From Streptomyces sp. NBC_01476 (GTDB taxonomy: Bacteria > Actinomycetota > Actinomycetes > Streptomycetales > Streptomycetaceae), in contig NZ_CP109446.1 in assembly GCF_036227265.1 (NCBI RefSeq), forward strand, positions 1,749,501 through 1,813,500: DNA of 64,000 bases, written 5' to 3'. Shown here one piece after another: positions 33,723 through 42,150 of this stretch (the first letter of the stretch is position 1; each line of letters begins with the position of its first letter). The notes beneath the pieces were generated by a model that did not search any database, was not told where the DNA came from, and saw nothing but the letters and a program-made list of their open reading frames with translations. Made by a program: the position numbers and the translations under genes.

Positions 33723-35082
33723 GGCCCGTCGGGTCGGGGACCCGGTCGCCGTAGGTCTCGGCGACGAAGGCGAGGAAGGCGTCGATGTCCGCCCGGTTGG
33801 AGGAGATGCCGAGCGAGACCCGGACGGCGCCGCCGGAGGGCAGCCCGAGCCGGCCCAGGTAGTCGTCGATGGTGCCGGTGGCGGTGCGGACCGCGCCGCC
33901 GAGCACGTCCCGGTCGATGGCGAACGCGGCCTCGCCGGTCCCCGGGTTGCAGAAACAGCCGGTGCGCAGCGAGATCCGGCGGGCCGCGCTGTCCCGGGCG
34001 ACGATCCGTTCGTCGATGACGCCGCCCGCAGGGTCGAGGAGGTTGAGCGCCACGGTGCCGCCGCGGCCCACCGGGTCCTGCGGGCCGTAGACCCGGACCA
34101 GCGGGCTGCCGCCGGTGTGCCGCAGCGCGGCCAGGCCGGCCAGCAACTCGGCCGTCAGCGCGGTCACATGACGGTGTATGGCGTCGACTCCGCCGGCCGC
34201 GGACCGTATCCAGTCCAGACCCCACTCGACGTCCGGGATGCTGAGGTAGTTGACGGTGCCGTCCTCGAAGGCGGCCTCGCCGTCCGCCATGTGGTGCCAC
34301 TGGCCCTGGGCGCTGACCACATGGATGGTGCCGCCGGAGAACCACGGGCGGCGCAGCCGGGCAAGGGATTCCCTGCGGGCGATCAGCGCGCCGAGGCCGG
34401 TCGGGTAGCCGAAGACCTTGTACCAGCTCACCGCGACGAAGTCCGGCCGCACCGCGGTCAGATCGAGGGTGTTGGCGGGGGCGTAGGCGGCCGCGTCGAG
34501 CAGCACGTCCCAGCCGGCCGCCCGGGCGAGCGCCACCCACTCCAGGGAGTGCTGCACCCCGCTGAAGTTGCTCTGCGCGGGATAGGCCAGCAGGCCGGTG
34601 CCGCCGCCTTCCAGCACCGCCCGCATGGCGGTGGCGTCCAGACCGAGGCGGGGCGCCTCCAGCGGCACCAGGACGGTGCCGGCGCCGCGGCTTCTGGCGT
34701 ACTCCCGCAGGCCGTTGACGGAGTTGTGGTTGTCGAGGGTGAGGGCGAGCCGGCTGCCGGGGCGGAACGGGTACGCCTCGCCGACCAGCCGGCACGCCCC
34801 GGTGGCGTTGGCGGTGAACACCACCGCGTACTCGTCCGGATCGGCGTGGAAGTGGTCCAGGACGCGGCGCCGGGCGCTGTCCACCAGCGCGCCGGAGGCC
34901 GCGGAGGCGGGGCTGACCGAGTGCGGGTTGCCGAAGCAGCCGGCCGCGATCCGGTCGGCGTGCGCCCGCACCTGGGCGCGGGCGGCGAGGCCGGCGCCGG
35001 TGTGGTCGAGGTAGACGTGGCCGCCCTCGTCCAGATATCCGTATCCGTACTCGGCGGAGCGCAGTGCGGCGAACACGGTCAT
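33700..35082 (-). CDS. MOCOS/cysteine-desulfurase-like class-V PLP protein
   Basis: A 460-aa class-V aminotransferase-fold protein. VYLDHTGAGLAARAQ near residue 23 replaces the usual LDNAAT of SufS. TANATGACRLV lies near 100, the PLP Lys is in FVAVSWYKVFGYPTGLGALI near 228, and a Cys sits in SLRTGCFCNPGTGE near 383. The last motif and the start fit the N-terminal domain of molybdenum-cofactor sulfurase. There is no MOSC domain on the protein, so it could transfer sulfur to another protein or be a plain lyase. It is clearly separate from SufS at 39763. GGGGGAGAG precedes ATG 35082 by 7 nt. Confidence 0.82.
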   Translation of the reverse strand: MTVFAALRSAEYGYGYLDEGGHVYLDHTGAGLAARAQVRAHADRIAAGCFGNPHSVSPASAASGALVDSARRRVLDHFHADPDEYAVVFTANATGACRLVGEAYPFRPGSRLALTLDNHNSVNGLREYARSRGAGTVLVPLEAPRLGLDATAMRAVLEGGGTGLLAYPAQSNFSGVQHSLEWVALARAAGWDVLLDAAAYAPANTLDLTAVRPDFVAVSWYKVFGYPTGLGALIARRESLARLRRPWFSGGTIHVVSAQGQWHHMADGEAAFEDGTVNYLSIPDVEWGLDWIRSAAGGVDAIHRHVTALTAELLAGLAALRHTGGSPLVRVYGPQDPVGRGGTVALNLLDPAGGVIDERIVARDSAARRISLRTGCFCNPGTGEAAFAIDRDVLGGAVRTATGTIDDYLGRLGLPSGGAVRVSLGISSNRADIDAFLAFVAETYGDRVPDPTGLTPRLVC

Positions 35083-35348
35083 GGATCGGCTCTCCCCCCG
35101 GCGGCGCGGTTCCTGTGACCAGGATGGCATTCCGCGGGAGCGGCGGACCGGAAACGAGCGCGGCATCGCCCCGCGGCGGGCGGCCCGCCCCGGCCCGCCC
35201 CGGCCCACCGCACTGGCGTCGCTGCGCGGCGGGGCCGCTCGGCGCTGAGGACGCGGCTGCGCCCGGCCCGCCCCGCCGTACCGGGCGGTGGCAGGGGGCC
35301 GGGCGCGGTGTCCACCCCGCGTCGGACGGGGCGGTGTCCGGGGCCGCG

Positions 35349-36326
35349 TCAGTTGTGGCTGTGCAGCACGGAGTTGAGGCCGCCCCAGGAACCGGTGCGC
35401 TGCAGCACCTCGACCTTGCCGGTGGTGGAGTTCCGCCGGAAGAGGAGGTTGTCGGCGCCGGAGAGTTCGACGGCCTTGACGATCTGGCCGTCCGGGAGGG
35501 TGACGCGGGTGCCGGCGGTCACGTAGAGGCCCGCCTCGACGACGCAGTCGTCGCCCAGCGCGATGCCCAGGCCGGACTCGGCGCCCAGCAGGCAGCGTTC
35601 GCCGACCGAGACGCGCTGGGTGCCGCCGCCGGAGAGGGTGCCCATGATGGAGGCGCCGCCGCCGATGTCGGAGCCGTCACCGATGACCACGCCCTGCGAG
35701 ATGCGGCCCTCGACCATGGAGGTGCCCAGGGTGCCGGCGTTGAAGTTGCAGAAGCCCTCGTGCATCACGGTGGTGCCGGCCGAGAGGTGGGCGCCGAGGC
35801 GGACCCGGCCGGCGTCGGCGATACGGACGCCGGCCGGCGAGACGTAGTCGGTCATCCGGGGGAACTTGTCGATGCCGTACACCCCGAGGTGCAGGCCCTC
35901 CGCACGGGCCGCCAGCCGGGTCGCTTCCAGCCGGGGGACCGGCACGGGGCCCAGCGAGGTCCAGGCGACATTGGCCAGCAGGCCGAAGATGCCGTCGAGG
36001 TTCAGCTCGTTGGGACGGACCAGGCGGTGGCTGAGCAGGTGCAGCCGCAGGTACGCGTCGTGCGCGTCGAGCGGCTTGTCGTCGGTCGAGCCGATGACGG
36101 TGTGGACCGCGATGATCTCGACGCCGCGGCGCGGGTCGGGACCCAGGGCCTTCGGGGCGGCGTCGCCGAGGGCCTTGGCGGCCTCCTCGGCGGACAGCCG
36201 CTCGGTCCCTGCGGGACCGGGCTCGTCGGTGAGCTCCGGGGCGGGGTACCAGGTGTCGAGTACGGTGCCGTCGTCTGCGACGGTTGCCAGGCCGGAGGCG
36301 ATGGCGCCGGGGCGGGTCTGAGTCAT
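35349..36326 (-). CDS. dapD: Tetrahydrodipicolinate N-succinyltransferase
   Basis: A 325-aa lysine/diaminopimelate enzyme in the succinylase branch. The N-terminal helical region (about 1-160) is specific for DapD. The rest is a left-handed beta-helix of hexapeptide repeats (about 165-290): [48 protein letters not shown] and [22 protein letters not shown], ending with a basic-aromatic tail. This is the actinobacterial form. The tandem repeat at 36391-36492 lies 65 bp upstream of its start. Meso-diaminopimelate from this path feeds peptidoglycan and lysine. Confidence 0.95.
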   Translation of the reverse strand: MTQTRPGAIASGLATVADDGTVLDTWYPAPELTDEPGPAGTERLSAEEAAKALGDAAPKALGPDPRRGVEIIAVHTVIGSTDDKPLDAHDAYLRLHLLSHRLVRPNELNLDGIFGLLANVAWTSLGPVPVPRLEATRLAARAEGLHLGVYGIDKFPRMTDYVSPAGVRIADAGRVRLGAHLSAGTTVMHEGFCNFNAGTLGTSMVEGRISQGVVIGDGSDIGGGASIMGTLSGGGTQRVSVGERCLLGAESGLGIALGDDCVVEAGLYVTAGTRVTLPDGQIVKAVELSGADNLLFRRNSTTGKVEVLQRTGSWGGLNSVLHSHN

Positions 36327-36913
36327 ACCCCGACGCTAGCGTTTGCCCCGCGGGGGCGCGTCACCGGCTCACCCGCCGCACCCCCCCCGGCCCCCGCCGG
36401 CCCCCGGCCCCCGCCGGCCCCCGGCCCCCGCCGGCCCCCGGCCCCCGCCGGCCCCCGGCCCCCGCCGGCCCCCGGCCCCCGCCGGCCCCCGGCCCGCGCC
36501 GGCCGCCCCCGCCGGGGGCGTCCGGCTGGCGCCGGGCCCCCGGCCCGCGCCAACTGGCCCCGCGGGGCCAGCCCCGCCGAGTCCTCGGCGTCGGCTGCGC
36601 CGAACAGCGGTTGCGGCCACCGCGGTGCGCCGACTGCGGAGGACTGCGGATGACTGCGGATGACTGCGAGGCATCAGCCCCCGCCGCTCCACGGAAGCGT
36701 CCCTGCCACCGCGATCGGCTGCCACCAGAAGCTCGCCGCTGCCCAAGCCCGCTGCCACCGAAACCCGGTGCCGGAACCCGGCGCCGCCGGAATCGGCTCT
36801 CACCGGAATCCACTGCCACCAGAAACCACCACCACCCAAACCCACCGCTACCCAAGCCCGGTGTCACTGCCGGCTGTGTGCGGGTCGTGGTGGAGGGTCG
36901 GCGGCCAGGGGCC
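36327..36913. other. 587-bp intergenic region with tandem repeat
   Basis: No coding frame is supported; the open frames on both strands are products of the repeat and read as Gly/Arg/Pro strings. Besides the 17-bp tandem repeat it has a second imperfect stretch (about 36710-36860) rich in CCACC and ACCC. The promoter of dapD must lie in the first 60 bp. Its base composition differs from the flanking genes. Confidence 0.6.
36391..36492. repeat. Six perfect 17-bp tandem repeats
   Basis: The unit CCCCCGCCGGCCCCCGG occurs six times head to tail without a mismatch, with a partial unit just before and a diverged one after. It sits 65 bp upstream of the dapD start. Repeats this perfect usually change copy number between strains. 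The one-sided C/G strand bias could form unusual DNA structures. Confidence 0.9.
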
Positions 36914-38680
36914 TCAGTAGCTCCACGGTGGGGGATCCTCGGTCCAGGCGGGGGCCTGGGAGGGGGCCGCGCCGAGGACTGCGCAGCGGAGCCAGTGGGA
37001 GCCCGGGGGGAGGTCTGTTGAGAGGAGGGGGAGGCAGGTGCGGGGGGAGAGGACGTTCGTGCCGGGGAGGAGGTCGATGACATCGGACTCGCGGAGGCCG
37101 GAGAGGTCGCGGAGACCGGAGAGGTCGCCCGCGGCGGAGACCGCGTGCGCGGCGCCCGGTTCCGCCGCACGGCGGGCCCCCTCGCGGGGGACGGCGAACG
37201 CGGCCTCCGCGGCGTGCAGGGCGCGGCCCGTGCGGATGTGGTGGGTGCGCAGGTGCCACGGAGGCGCCGCCGTGAGCCACGTGATGATCTCGACGTCGGG
37301 GAAGGGGCGCCAGACGCTGCGCACCGTGCCGTCCCCGGTCAGCACCTCGGGGTCGGCGGGCTCCTCACGGACCCGGTAGTGCGTCCCGTCCTCACTGACC
37401 GCCAGCATCGAGTCGTACGCACCCTGCGCGAGCCCCGCGTCACCCGCCGGAAGGCTGAACCCGAAGCGGGTGGAGTACGCGAACTTCGCGTACTTGGCCG
37501 CCCCGCCCCGCGCCCACATGTTCCGCTGCCGCCCGCTGAGCAGCGTCACGTCCCCGCCGGAGCGCATCACCACCGCACCGGCCGCGGGCTGCTCCAGCAC
37601 GGCGGGCGACCGCACGGCCGGCCCCTCCTCCTGCGCGGTCCAGAAGGCGTGCTCCGCCGGCAGCGCCAGCGGCAGGAACGCCTTGAGCGCCCAGTAGGGC
37701 GACGCCGGCCCGTTGTACTGCTCGGCCACCGCCGGCTGCGGATAGCCGTATCCGATGGTCAGCAGCCCGTCCGGCGAGGTCTGCGCGGTGCGCGCCCGCC
37801 ACCACCGGAGGTGCCGCAGCAGCAGCCCCTTGACCTCGCCGTACGGCACCGCGTCCACGCCCGCGTACGGCAGCGCGCCCCAGAAGGCGCCCTGGGCGAA
37901 GCGGTAGGTGAGGCTGCGGCCGAAGGGCACCGCGGAGCCGTCGTCGGCGAACCAGTGCCGGAAGCCGGTCGCGAACGCGGCGGCGCGCTGCCGGAAGCGT
38001 TCCGCGCGGGCCGGGTCCTGCGCGCCGGCCAGCGCCGCGTAGATGAGGCCGTAGAAGTGCATCGCCCAGGGGATGTAGTAGTCGCGCTGCTCGGTGGCGC
38101 CGTCGCCGTACCAGCCGTCGCCGAGCAGATACGTCTCCAGCCGGTCGAGACGCGCGTGGCGGGCCTCGCGGTCGTGGGCGTAACCGATCCGGTCCAGGCC
38201 GAGGCTGATCATCACGGGGAAGAAGTTCCAGTTGTTCTCGGGGGTGCGGGCGTCGATGAAGCGCGCCAGCCAGTCGGCGGCCCGGTCGCGTTCCTTGCCG
38301 GTGAGCGGGTCCCAGAGCCGTTCGGGGACGAGAGCCAGCGCGAAGCCGAGGGCGGCGGTCTCGACGGTCCGCTGGTCGATGCCGTCCGGGGTGCCCCAGA
38401 ACTCGGGGTGCCCCGGGTCTGTGCCGGCCGCGAACCCGCGGGCCCACAGGTCCCAGTGCGCGAAGTGACCGCCGCCGGCCGCCAGCGGGGCCAGCCCCCA
38501 CAGCGGGCGGGCGTACCCCTCCAGGTCGGCGGCGGTGTCGTCGTGGTGGGCGGTGTTGACGCCGAGCCGGATCCGCGCACCGGCCGGGCTCGCGTACCGC
38601 ACCAGCGGTCCGGCCAACTCCGTCACGTACCCCTGCAGGTCCGCCCGCGCGCCGCCCGGGTGCTCCGTACCGCTGGCCAT
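36914..38680 (-). CDS. DUF2264 family protein
   Basis: A 588-aa cytosolic protein of the DUF2264 family, which has an (alpha/alpha)6-barrel-like look. The family core includes GVNTAHHDDTAADLEGYARPLWGLAPLAAGG near residue 40, ARTPENNWNFFPVMISLG near 140, GDGWYGDGATEQRDYYIPWAMHFYGLIYA near 195, and FGRSLTYRFAQGAFWGALPY near 256. The conserved aromatics and Asp/Glu residues are arranged like unsaturated-glycan hydrolases or lyases. The exact activity of DUF2264 is unknown to me. The start ATG is at 38680; the frame extends upstream without a ribosome site. A 12-codon repeat encodes SGLRDLSGLRESD near residue 550. Confidence 0.85.
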   Translation of the reverse strand: MASGTEHPGGARADLQGYVTELAGPLVRYASPAGARIRLGVNTAHHDDTAADLEGYARPLWGLAPLAAGGGHFAHWDLWARGFAAGTDPGHPEFWGTPDGIDQRTVETAALGFALALVPERLWDPLTGKERDRAADWLARFIDARTPENNWNFFPVMISLGLDRIGYAHDREARHARLDRLETYLLGDGWYGDGATEQRDYYIPWAMHFYGLIYAALAGAQDPARAERFRQRAAAFATGFRHWFADDGSAVPFGRSLTYRFAQGAFWGALPYAGVDAVPYGEVKGLLLRHLRWWRARTAQTSPDGLLTIGYGYPQPAVAEQYNGPASPYWALKAFLPLALPAEHAFWTAQEEGPAVRSPAVLEQPAAGAVVMRSGGDVTLLSGRQRNMWARGGAAKYAKFAYSTRFGFSLPAGDAGLAQGAYDSMLAVSEDGTHYRVREEPADPEVLTGDGTVRSVWRPFPDVEIITWLTAAPPWHLRTHHIRTGRALHAAEAAFAVPREGARRAAEPGAAHAVSAAGDLSGLRDLSGLRESDVIDLLPGTNVLSPRTCLPLLSTDLPPGSHWLRCAVLGAAPSQAPAWTEDPPPWSY

Positions 38681-38863
38681 GGCTGGCCGCCTTCCGCCGT
38701 CCGACCGGTGTCGCGGACCACTCTCGCCACCCCGGCCGTCCAGCGTCAACGGATCAAGACCGGCCGGGAGGGACGGGGGACGGCCGGGTGGCCGGTCCCG
38801 GCGGGTCACCCGGACGGACCGGCCGGTCCCCGGCGAGTCACCCGGACGGACGTACAAACAGCG

Positions 38864-38900
38864 GCGGGCGGCCACCGCTTCACTCGCGGTGGCCGCCCGC
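38864..38900 (-). terminator. Terminator of the suf operon
   Basis: Perfect 15-bp inverted repeat, GCGGGCGGCCACCGC / GCGGTGGCCGCCCGC, with a 7-nt loop, starting 40 bp after the sufT stop on the minus strand. It separates the operon from the DUF2264 gene that follows on the same strand. Confidence 0.85.
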
Positions 38901-38940
38901 TCCGCGGCCTGGTGTGTGGACGGACGTGCGCACGTGCGGC

Positions 38941-39279
38941 TCAGACGTTGAAGCCCAGCGCCCGCAGCTGCTCACGGCCGTCGTCGGTGATCTTGTCGGG
39001 GCCCCACGGCGGCATCCAGACCCAGTTGATCTTGAGGTCGTTGACGATGCCCTCGGTCGCGGTCCTCGCCTGCTCCTCGATCACATCGGTGAGCGGACAG
39101 GCCGCCGAGGTGAGGGTCATGTCGAGCGTGGCGATGTTGGTGTCGTCGATGTGGATGCCGTAGATGAGGCCCAGGTTGACGACGTCGATGCCCAGTTCGG
39201 GGTCGACCACGTCGTAGAGCGCCTCGCGGAGTTCCTCTTCGGAGGCCGGCTTGACGGCGACCTCGGTGTTGTCGGTCAT
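38941..39279 (-). CDS. sufT: Metal-sulfur cluster assembly factor (DUF59/SufT)
   Basis: A 112-aa DUF59 protein. VDPELGIDVVNLGLIYGIHID at about 26-46 is the family core. TSAACPLTDVIEEQA holds the conserved Cys near residue 61, and WMPPWGPDKITDDGREQLRALGF is the C-terminal signature. It helps mature Fe-S proteins. It is the last gene of the operon, its start overlapping the end of sufU by 4 nt. Confidence 0.94.
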   Translation of the reverse strand: MTDNTEVAVKPASEEELREALYDVVDPELGIDVVNLGLIYGIHIDDTNIATLDMTLTSAACPLTDVIEEQARTATEGIVNDLKINWVWMPPWGPDKITDDGREQLRALGFNV

Positions 39280-39749
39280 GCGGTCTCCTTACCAGCGTTG
39301 CCGGCCGTGCCGGACAGCGCCTGGGCGGTCGCGTCCTTCCAGGCCATCCAGCTCAGCAGCGCGCACTTGACGCGCGCCGGGTACTTGGAGACGCCGGCGA
39401 ACGCCACGGCGTCCTCCAGGGTCTCCTCCATGGCGTCGTCCGGCTCGATACGGCCGCGGGACTGCATCAGCTCCAGGAAGGTCTCCTGGATCCGCTGCGC
39501 CTCGGCCACCTCCTTGCCGACGAGCAGTTCATTGAGCACCGACGCGCTGGCCTGGCTGATCGAACAGCCCTGACCCTCGTACGACACGTCGCTGATCACG
39601 GCGCCGTCCATCCGTACCCGCAGGGTGATCTCGTCACCGCAGGTGGGATTGACGTGGTGCACCTCTGCTTGGCCGTCCCGCAGACCGCGCCCGTGCGGAT
39701 GCTTGTAATGGTCCAGGATCACGTCCTGGTACATCGAGTCCAGCTTCAC
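39276..39749 (-). CDS. sufU: SufU Fe-S assembly / sulfur-acceptor protein
   Basis: A 157-aa IscU-like protein of the zinc-containing SufU group. Its three Cys are in NPTCGDEI near 41, GQGCSISQAS near 66 and KYPARVKCALLSW near 128. The spacing insert between the second and third Cys (about 60 residues) is the Gram-positive SufU form. It takes sulfur from SufS and supports the SufBCD scaffold. GTG 39749 is 13 bp after the sufS stop; ATG 39734 is an alternative. Confidence 0.94.
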   Translation of the reverse strand: MKLDSMYQDVILDHYKHPHGRGLRDGQAEVHHVNPTCGDEITLRVRMDGAVISDVSYEGQGCSISQASASVLNELLVGKEVAEAQRIQETFLELMQSRGRIEPDDAMEETLEDAVAFAGVSKYPARVKCALLSWMAWKDATAQALSGTAGNAGKETA

Positions 39750-39762
39750 AGCAGCACCACCA

Positions 39763-41040
39763 TCAGCCGAAGAAATTCCATACCTGCTCCAACCCGTCGA
39801 CCAGGGCGTCGACCTCGGCCGGAGAGGAGTACAGATAGAACGACGCCCGCGTGGTCGCAGGAATTCCGTACCGCAGGCAGACCGGCCGCGCGCAGTGGTG
39901 GCCGACCCGGACCGCGATCCCCTGCTCGTCCAGCACCTGCCCCACATCGTGCGGGTGAATGTCACCGAGGGTGAAGGAGATCGCCGCGCCGCGGTCCTCG
40001 CCGGTGGCCGGGCCGATGATCCGCAGGTCCGGGACCTCCAGCAGCCGGCCGATGGCGTAGTCGGTGATCGCGTGCTCGTGGGCGGCGACCTTGTCCATGC
40101 CGAGCGCGGTCAGATAGTCCACCGCCACCCCGAGGCCGATGGCCTGGGCGATCGGCGGGGTGCCGGCCTCGAACTTGTGCGGGGCGGGCGCGTAGGTGGA
40201 GGAGTGCATCGAGACGGTCTCGATCATCTCGCCGCCGCCGAGGAACGGCGGCAGATCCTCCAGCAGCTCCTGGCGGCCCCACAGCGCGCCGATGCCGGTC
40301 GGGCCGAGCATCTTGTGGCCGGTGAAGGCGACGAAGTCCGCGCCGAGCGCCTGCACGTCTATCGGCATGTGCGGTACGGCCTGCGAGGCGTCGATCAGCA
40401 CCAGCGCGCCGACGTCCTGGGCGCGGCGGACGATCGCCTCGACCGGGTTGACGGTGCCGAGGATGTTGGAGACCAGCACGAAGGAGACGATCTTCGTCTT
40501 CTCGGTGATGACCTGCTCGATGTCGGACAGGTCCAGCCGGCCGTCGTCGGTGAGCCCGAACCACTTCAGCTTGGCGCCGGTGCGCTGCGAGAGCAGCTGC
40601 CACGGCACGATGTTGGAGTGGTGCTCCATCTCGGTGATGACGATCTCGGTGTCGCGGTCCACCCGGTACGGCTCGTCGGCCCAGCCGAGCATGTTCGCCA
40701 CCAGGTTCAGCGACTCGGAGGCGTTCTTGGTGAAGATCACCTCGTCGCGGCTGGGCGCGTTGATGAAGGCGGCGACCTTGTCACGGGCCCCCTCGTACAG
40801 CGCGGTGGCCTCTTCTGCCAGCACGTGCACCCCGCGGTGCACATTGGCGTTGGAGTTCATGTAGTACGCGTTGACCGCGTCGAGCACCGCTTGCGGCTTC
40901 TGCGAGGTGGCCGCGTTGTCCAGGTAGACGAGCTTCCGGTCGTCGTGGACCAGGCGGTCCAGGATGGGGAAGTCCTTGCGGATCGCCTCGGTGTCGAGGA
41001 GGCCGGGCAGGACCCGGCGGGCCGAGGTGGGGTCTGTCAC
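39763..41040 (-). CDS. sufS: Cysteine desulfurase SufS
   Basis: A 425-aa class-V PLP enzyme that takes sulfur from cysteine. The PLP Lys is in AFTGHKMLGPTGIGALWG near residue 238, HHSNIVPWQ near 137 holds the His that stacks on PLP, and the catalytic Cys is in RVGHHCARPVC near residue 378. The RxGHHCA form is the SufS (group II) type. GTG 41040 overlaps the sufC stop (GTGA). Confidence 0.96.
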   Translation of the reverse strand: MTDPTSARRVLPGLLDTEAIRKDFPILDRLVHDDRKLVYLDNAATSQKPQAVLDAVNAYYMNSNANVHRGVHVLAEEATALYEGARDKVAAFINAPSRDEVIFTKNASESLNLVANMLGWADEPYRVDRDTEIVITEMEHHSNIVPWQLLSQRTGAKLKWFGLTDDGRLDLSDIEQVITEKTKIVSFVLVSNILGTVNPVEAIVRRAQDVGALVLIDASQAVPHMPIDVQALGADFVAFTGHKMLGPTGIGALWGRQELLEDLPPFLGGGEMIETVSMHSSTYAPAPHKFEAGTPPIAQAIGLGVAVDYLTALGMDKVAAHEHAITDYAIGRLLEVPDLRIIGPATGEDRGAAISFTLGDIHPHDVGQVLDEQGIAVRVGHHCARPVCLRYGIPATTRASFYLYSSPAEVDALVDGLEQVWNFFG

Positions 41041-41801
41041 GCGGAAGCGCCGCCCTTCACATAGGACTCGTAGCCCTCTTCCTCCAGCTTGTCGGCGAGC
41101 TCGGCGCCGCCGGACTCCACGATCCGGCCGGCCGAGAAGACATGCACGAAGTCAGGCTTGATGTAGCGCAGGATGCGCGTGTAGTGGGTGATCAGCAGGG
41201 TGCCGACCTCGCCGCTCTCACGGACCCGGTTGACGCCCTCGGAGACGATGCGCAGCGCGTCCACATCGAGGCCGGAGTCGGTCTCGTCCAGGATGGCGAC
41301 CTTCGGCTTGAGCAGTTCGAGCTGAAGGATCTCGTGGCGCTTCTTCTCACCGCCGGAGAAGCCCTCGTTGACATTGCGCTCGGCGAAGGCGGGGTCCATG
41401 TGGAGGTGTTCCATCGTCTCCCGGACCTCCTTCACCCAGGTGCGCAGCTTCGGGGCCTCGCCGCGGATCGCGGTGGCGGAGGTGCGCAGGAAGTTGGAGA
41501 CCGACACCCCGGGGATCTCGACGGGGTACTGCATGGCGAGGAAGACGCCCGCGCGGGCGCGCTCGTCCACCGTCATCGCCAGCACGTCCTCACCGTCGAG
41601 GGTGACGGTGCCGCCGGTGACGGTGTACTTCGGGTGGCCGGCCAGCGAGTACGCGAGGGTGGACTTGCCGGAGCCGTTGGGGCCCATGATGGCGTGGGTC
41701 TCCCCCTGCTTCACGGTCAGGTCGACGCCTTTCAGGATCTCCTTGGTGGAGTTGTCGGCTTCGACGGTGACGTGCAGGTCGTGGATTTCAAGCGTTGCCA
41801 T
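41037..41801 (-). CDS. sufC: Fe-S assembly ATPase SufC
   Basis: A 254-aa ABC-type ATPase. Walker A is GPNGSGKST near residue 37, the signature FSGGEKKRHE near 145, and Walker B VAILDETDSGLDVDALRIV near residue 166. The D-E-T-D-S-G-L-D and GGEKKR motifs are specific to SufC rather than transporter ATPases. It drives the SufB-SufD scaffold. It is flanked by the Rieske protein gene (7-bp gap) and sufS (4-nt overlap). Confidence 0.96.
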   Translation of the reverse strand: MATLEIHDLHVTVEADNSTKEILKGVDLTVKQGETHAIMGPNGSGKSTLAYSLAGHPKYTVTGGTVTLDGEDVLAMTVDERARAGVFLAMQYPVEIPGVSVSNFLRTSATAIRGEAPKLRTWVKEVRETMEHLHMDPAFAERNVNEGFSGGEKKRHEILQLELLKPKVAILDETDSGLDVDALRIVSEGVNRVRESGEVGTLLITHYTRILRYIKPDFVHVFSAGRIVESGGAELADKLEEEGYESYVKGGASA

Positions 41802-41808
41802 GGGTGAC

Positions 41809-42150
41809 TCAGGACTCCTGGGTGACGGAGACGAGCACGTCGTCCCCAACGATCTTTACGGGGTATACGGGGACCGGCCGCGTCGCGGGCAGCCCGGACG
41901 GCTTGCCGGTCCGCAGGTCGAAGCTGGAGCCGTGCAGCCAGCACTCGATCTGGCAGTCCTCGACCTCGCCCTCGGAGAGCGAGACATTGGCGTGCGAGCA
42001 GATGTCGTTGATCGCGAACACCTCGCCGCAGGTGCGGACGACCGAGACGGGCACACCGCCGAGTTCGACCCTACGGGGCGTGTCCTCGTCCAGATCGCTC
42101 AGCGCGCAGGCGCGGACGTAGGAGGCTTCGGCCTGTTCGGGAAGGCTCAT
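41809..42150 (-). CDS. Rieske 2Fe-2S ferredoxin-like protein of the suf operon
   Basis: A 113-aa non-heme-iron oxygenase ferredoxin-type Rieske protein. The cluster motif is complete: C-x-H in DICSHANVSL near residue 51 and C-x-x-H in IECWLHGSSFDL near residue 71. It is encoded between sufD and sufC, as is usual in Streptomyces suf operons. Its role is not settled; electron donor or cluster reporter are possibilities. The stop of sufD overlaps its ATG by 1 nt (TGATG on the minus strand). Confidence 0.93.
   Translation of the reverse strand: MSLPEQAEASYVRACALSDLDEDTPRRVELGGVPVSVVRTCGEVFAINDICSHANVSLSEGEVEDCQIECWLHGSSFDLRTGKPSGLPATRPVPVYPVKIVGDDVLVSVTQES

Noticed and set aside
36391..36492. 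CRISPR array
   Set aside because: The 17-bp units are directly adjacent with no spacers and no cas genes are present.
36369..36845. Glycine-rich ORF (158 aa) beside dapD
   Set aside because: Generated by the 17-bp repeat, which cycles through three frames; no start site or conserved segment.
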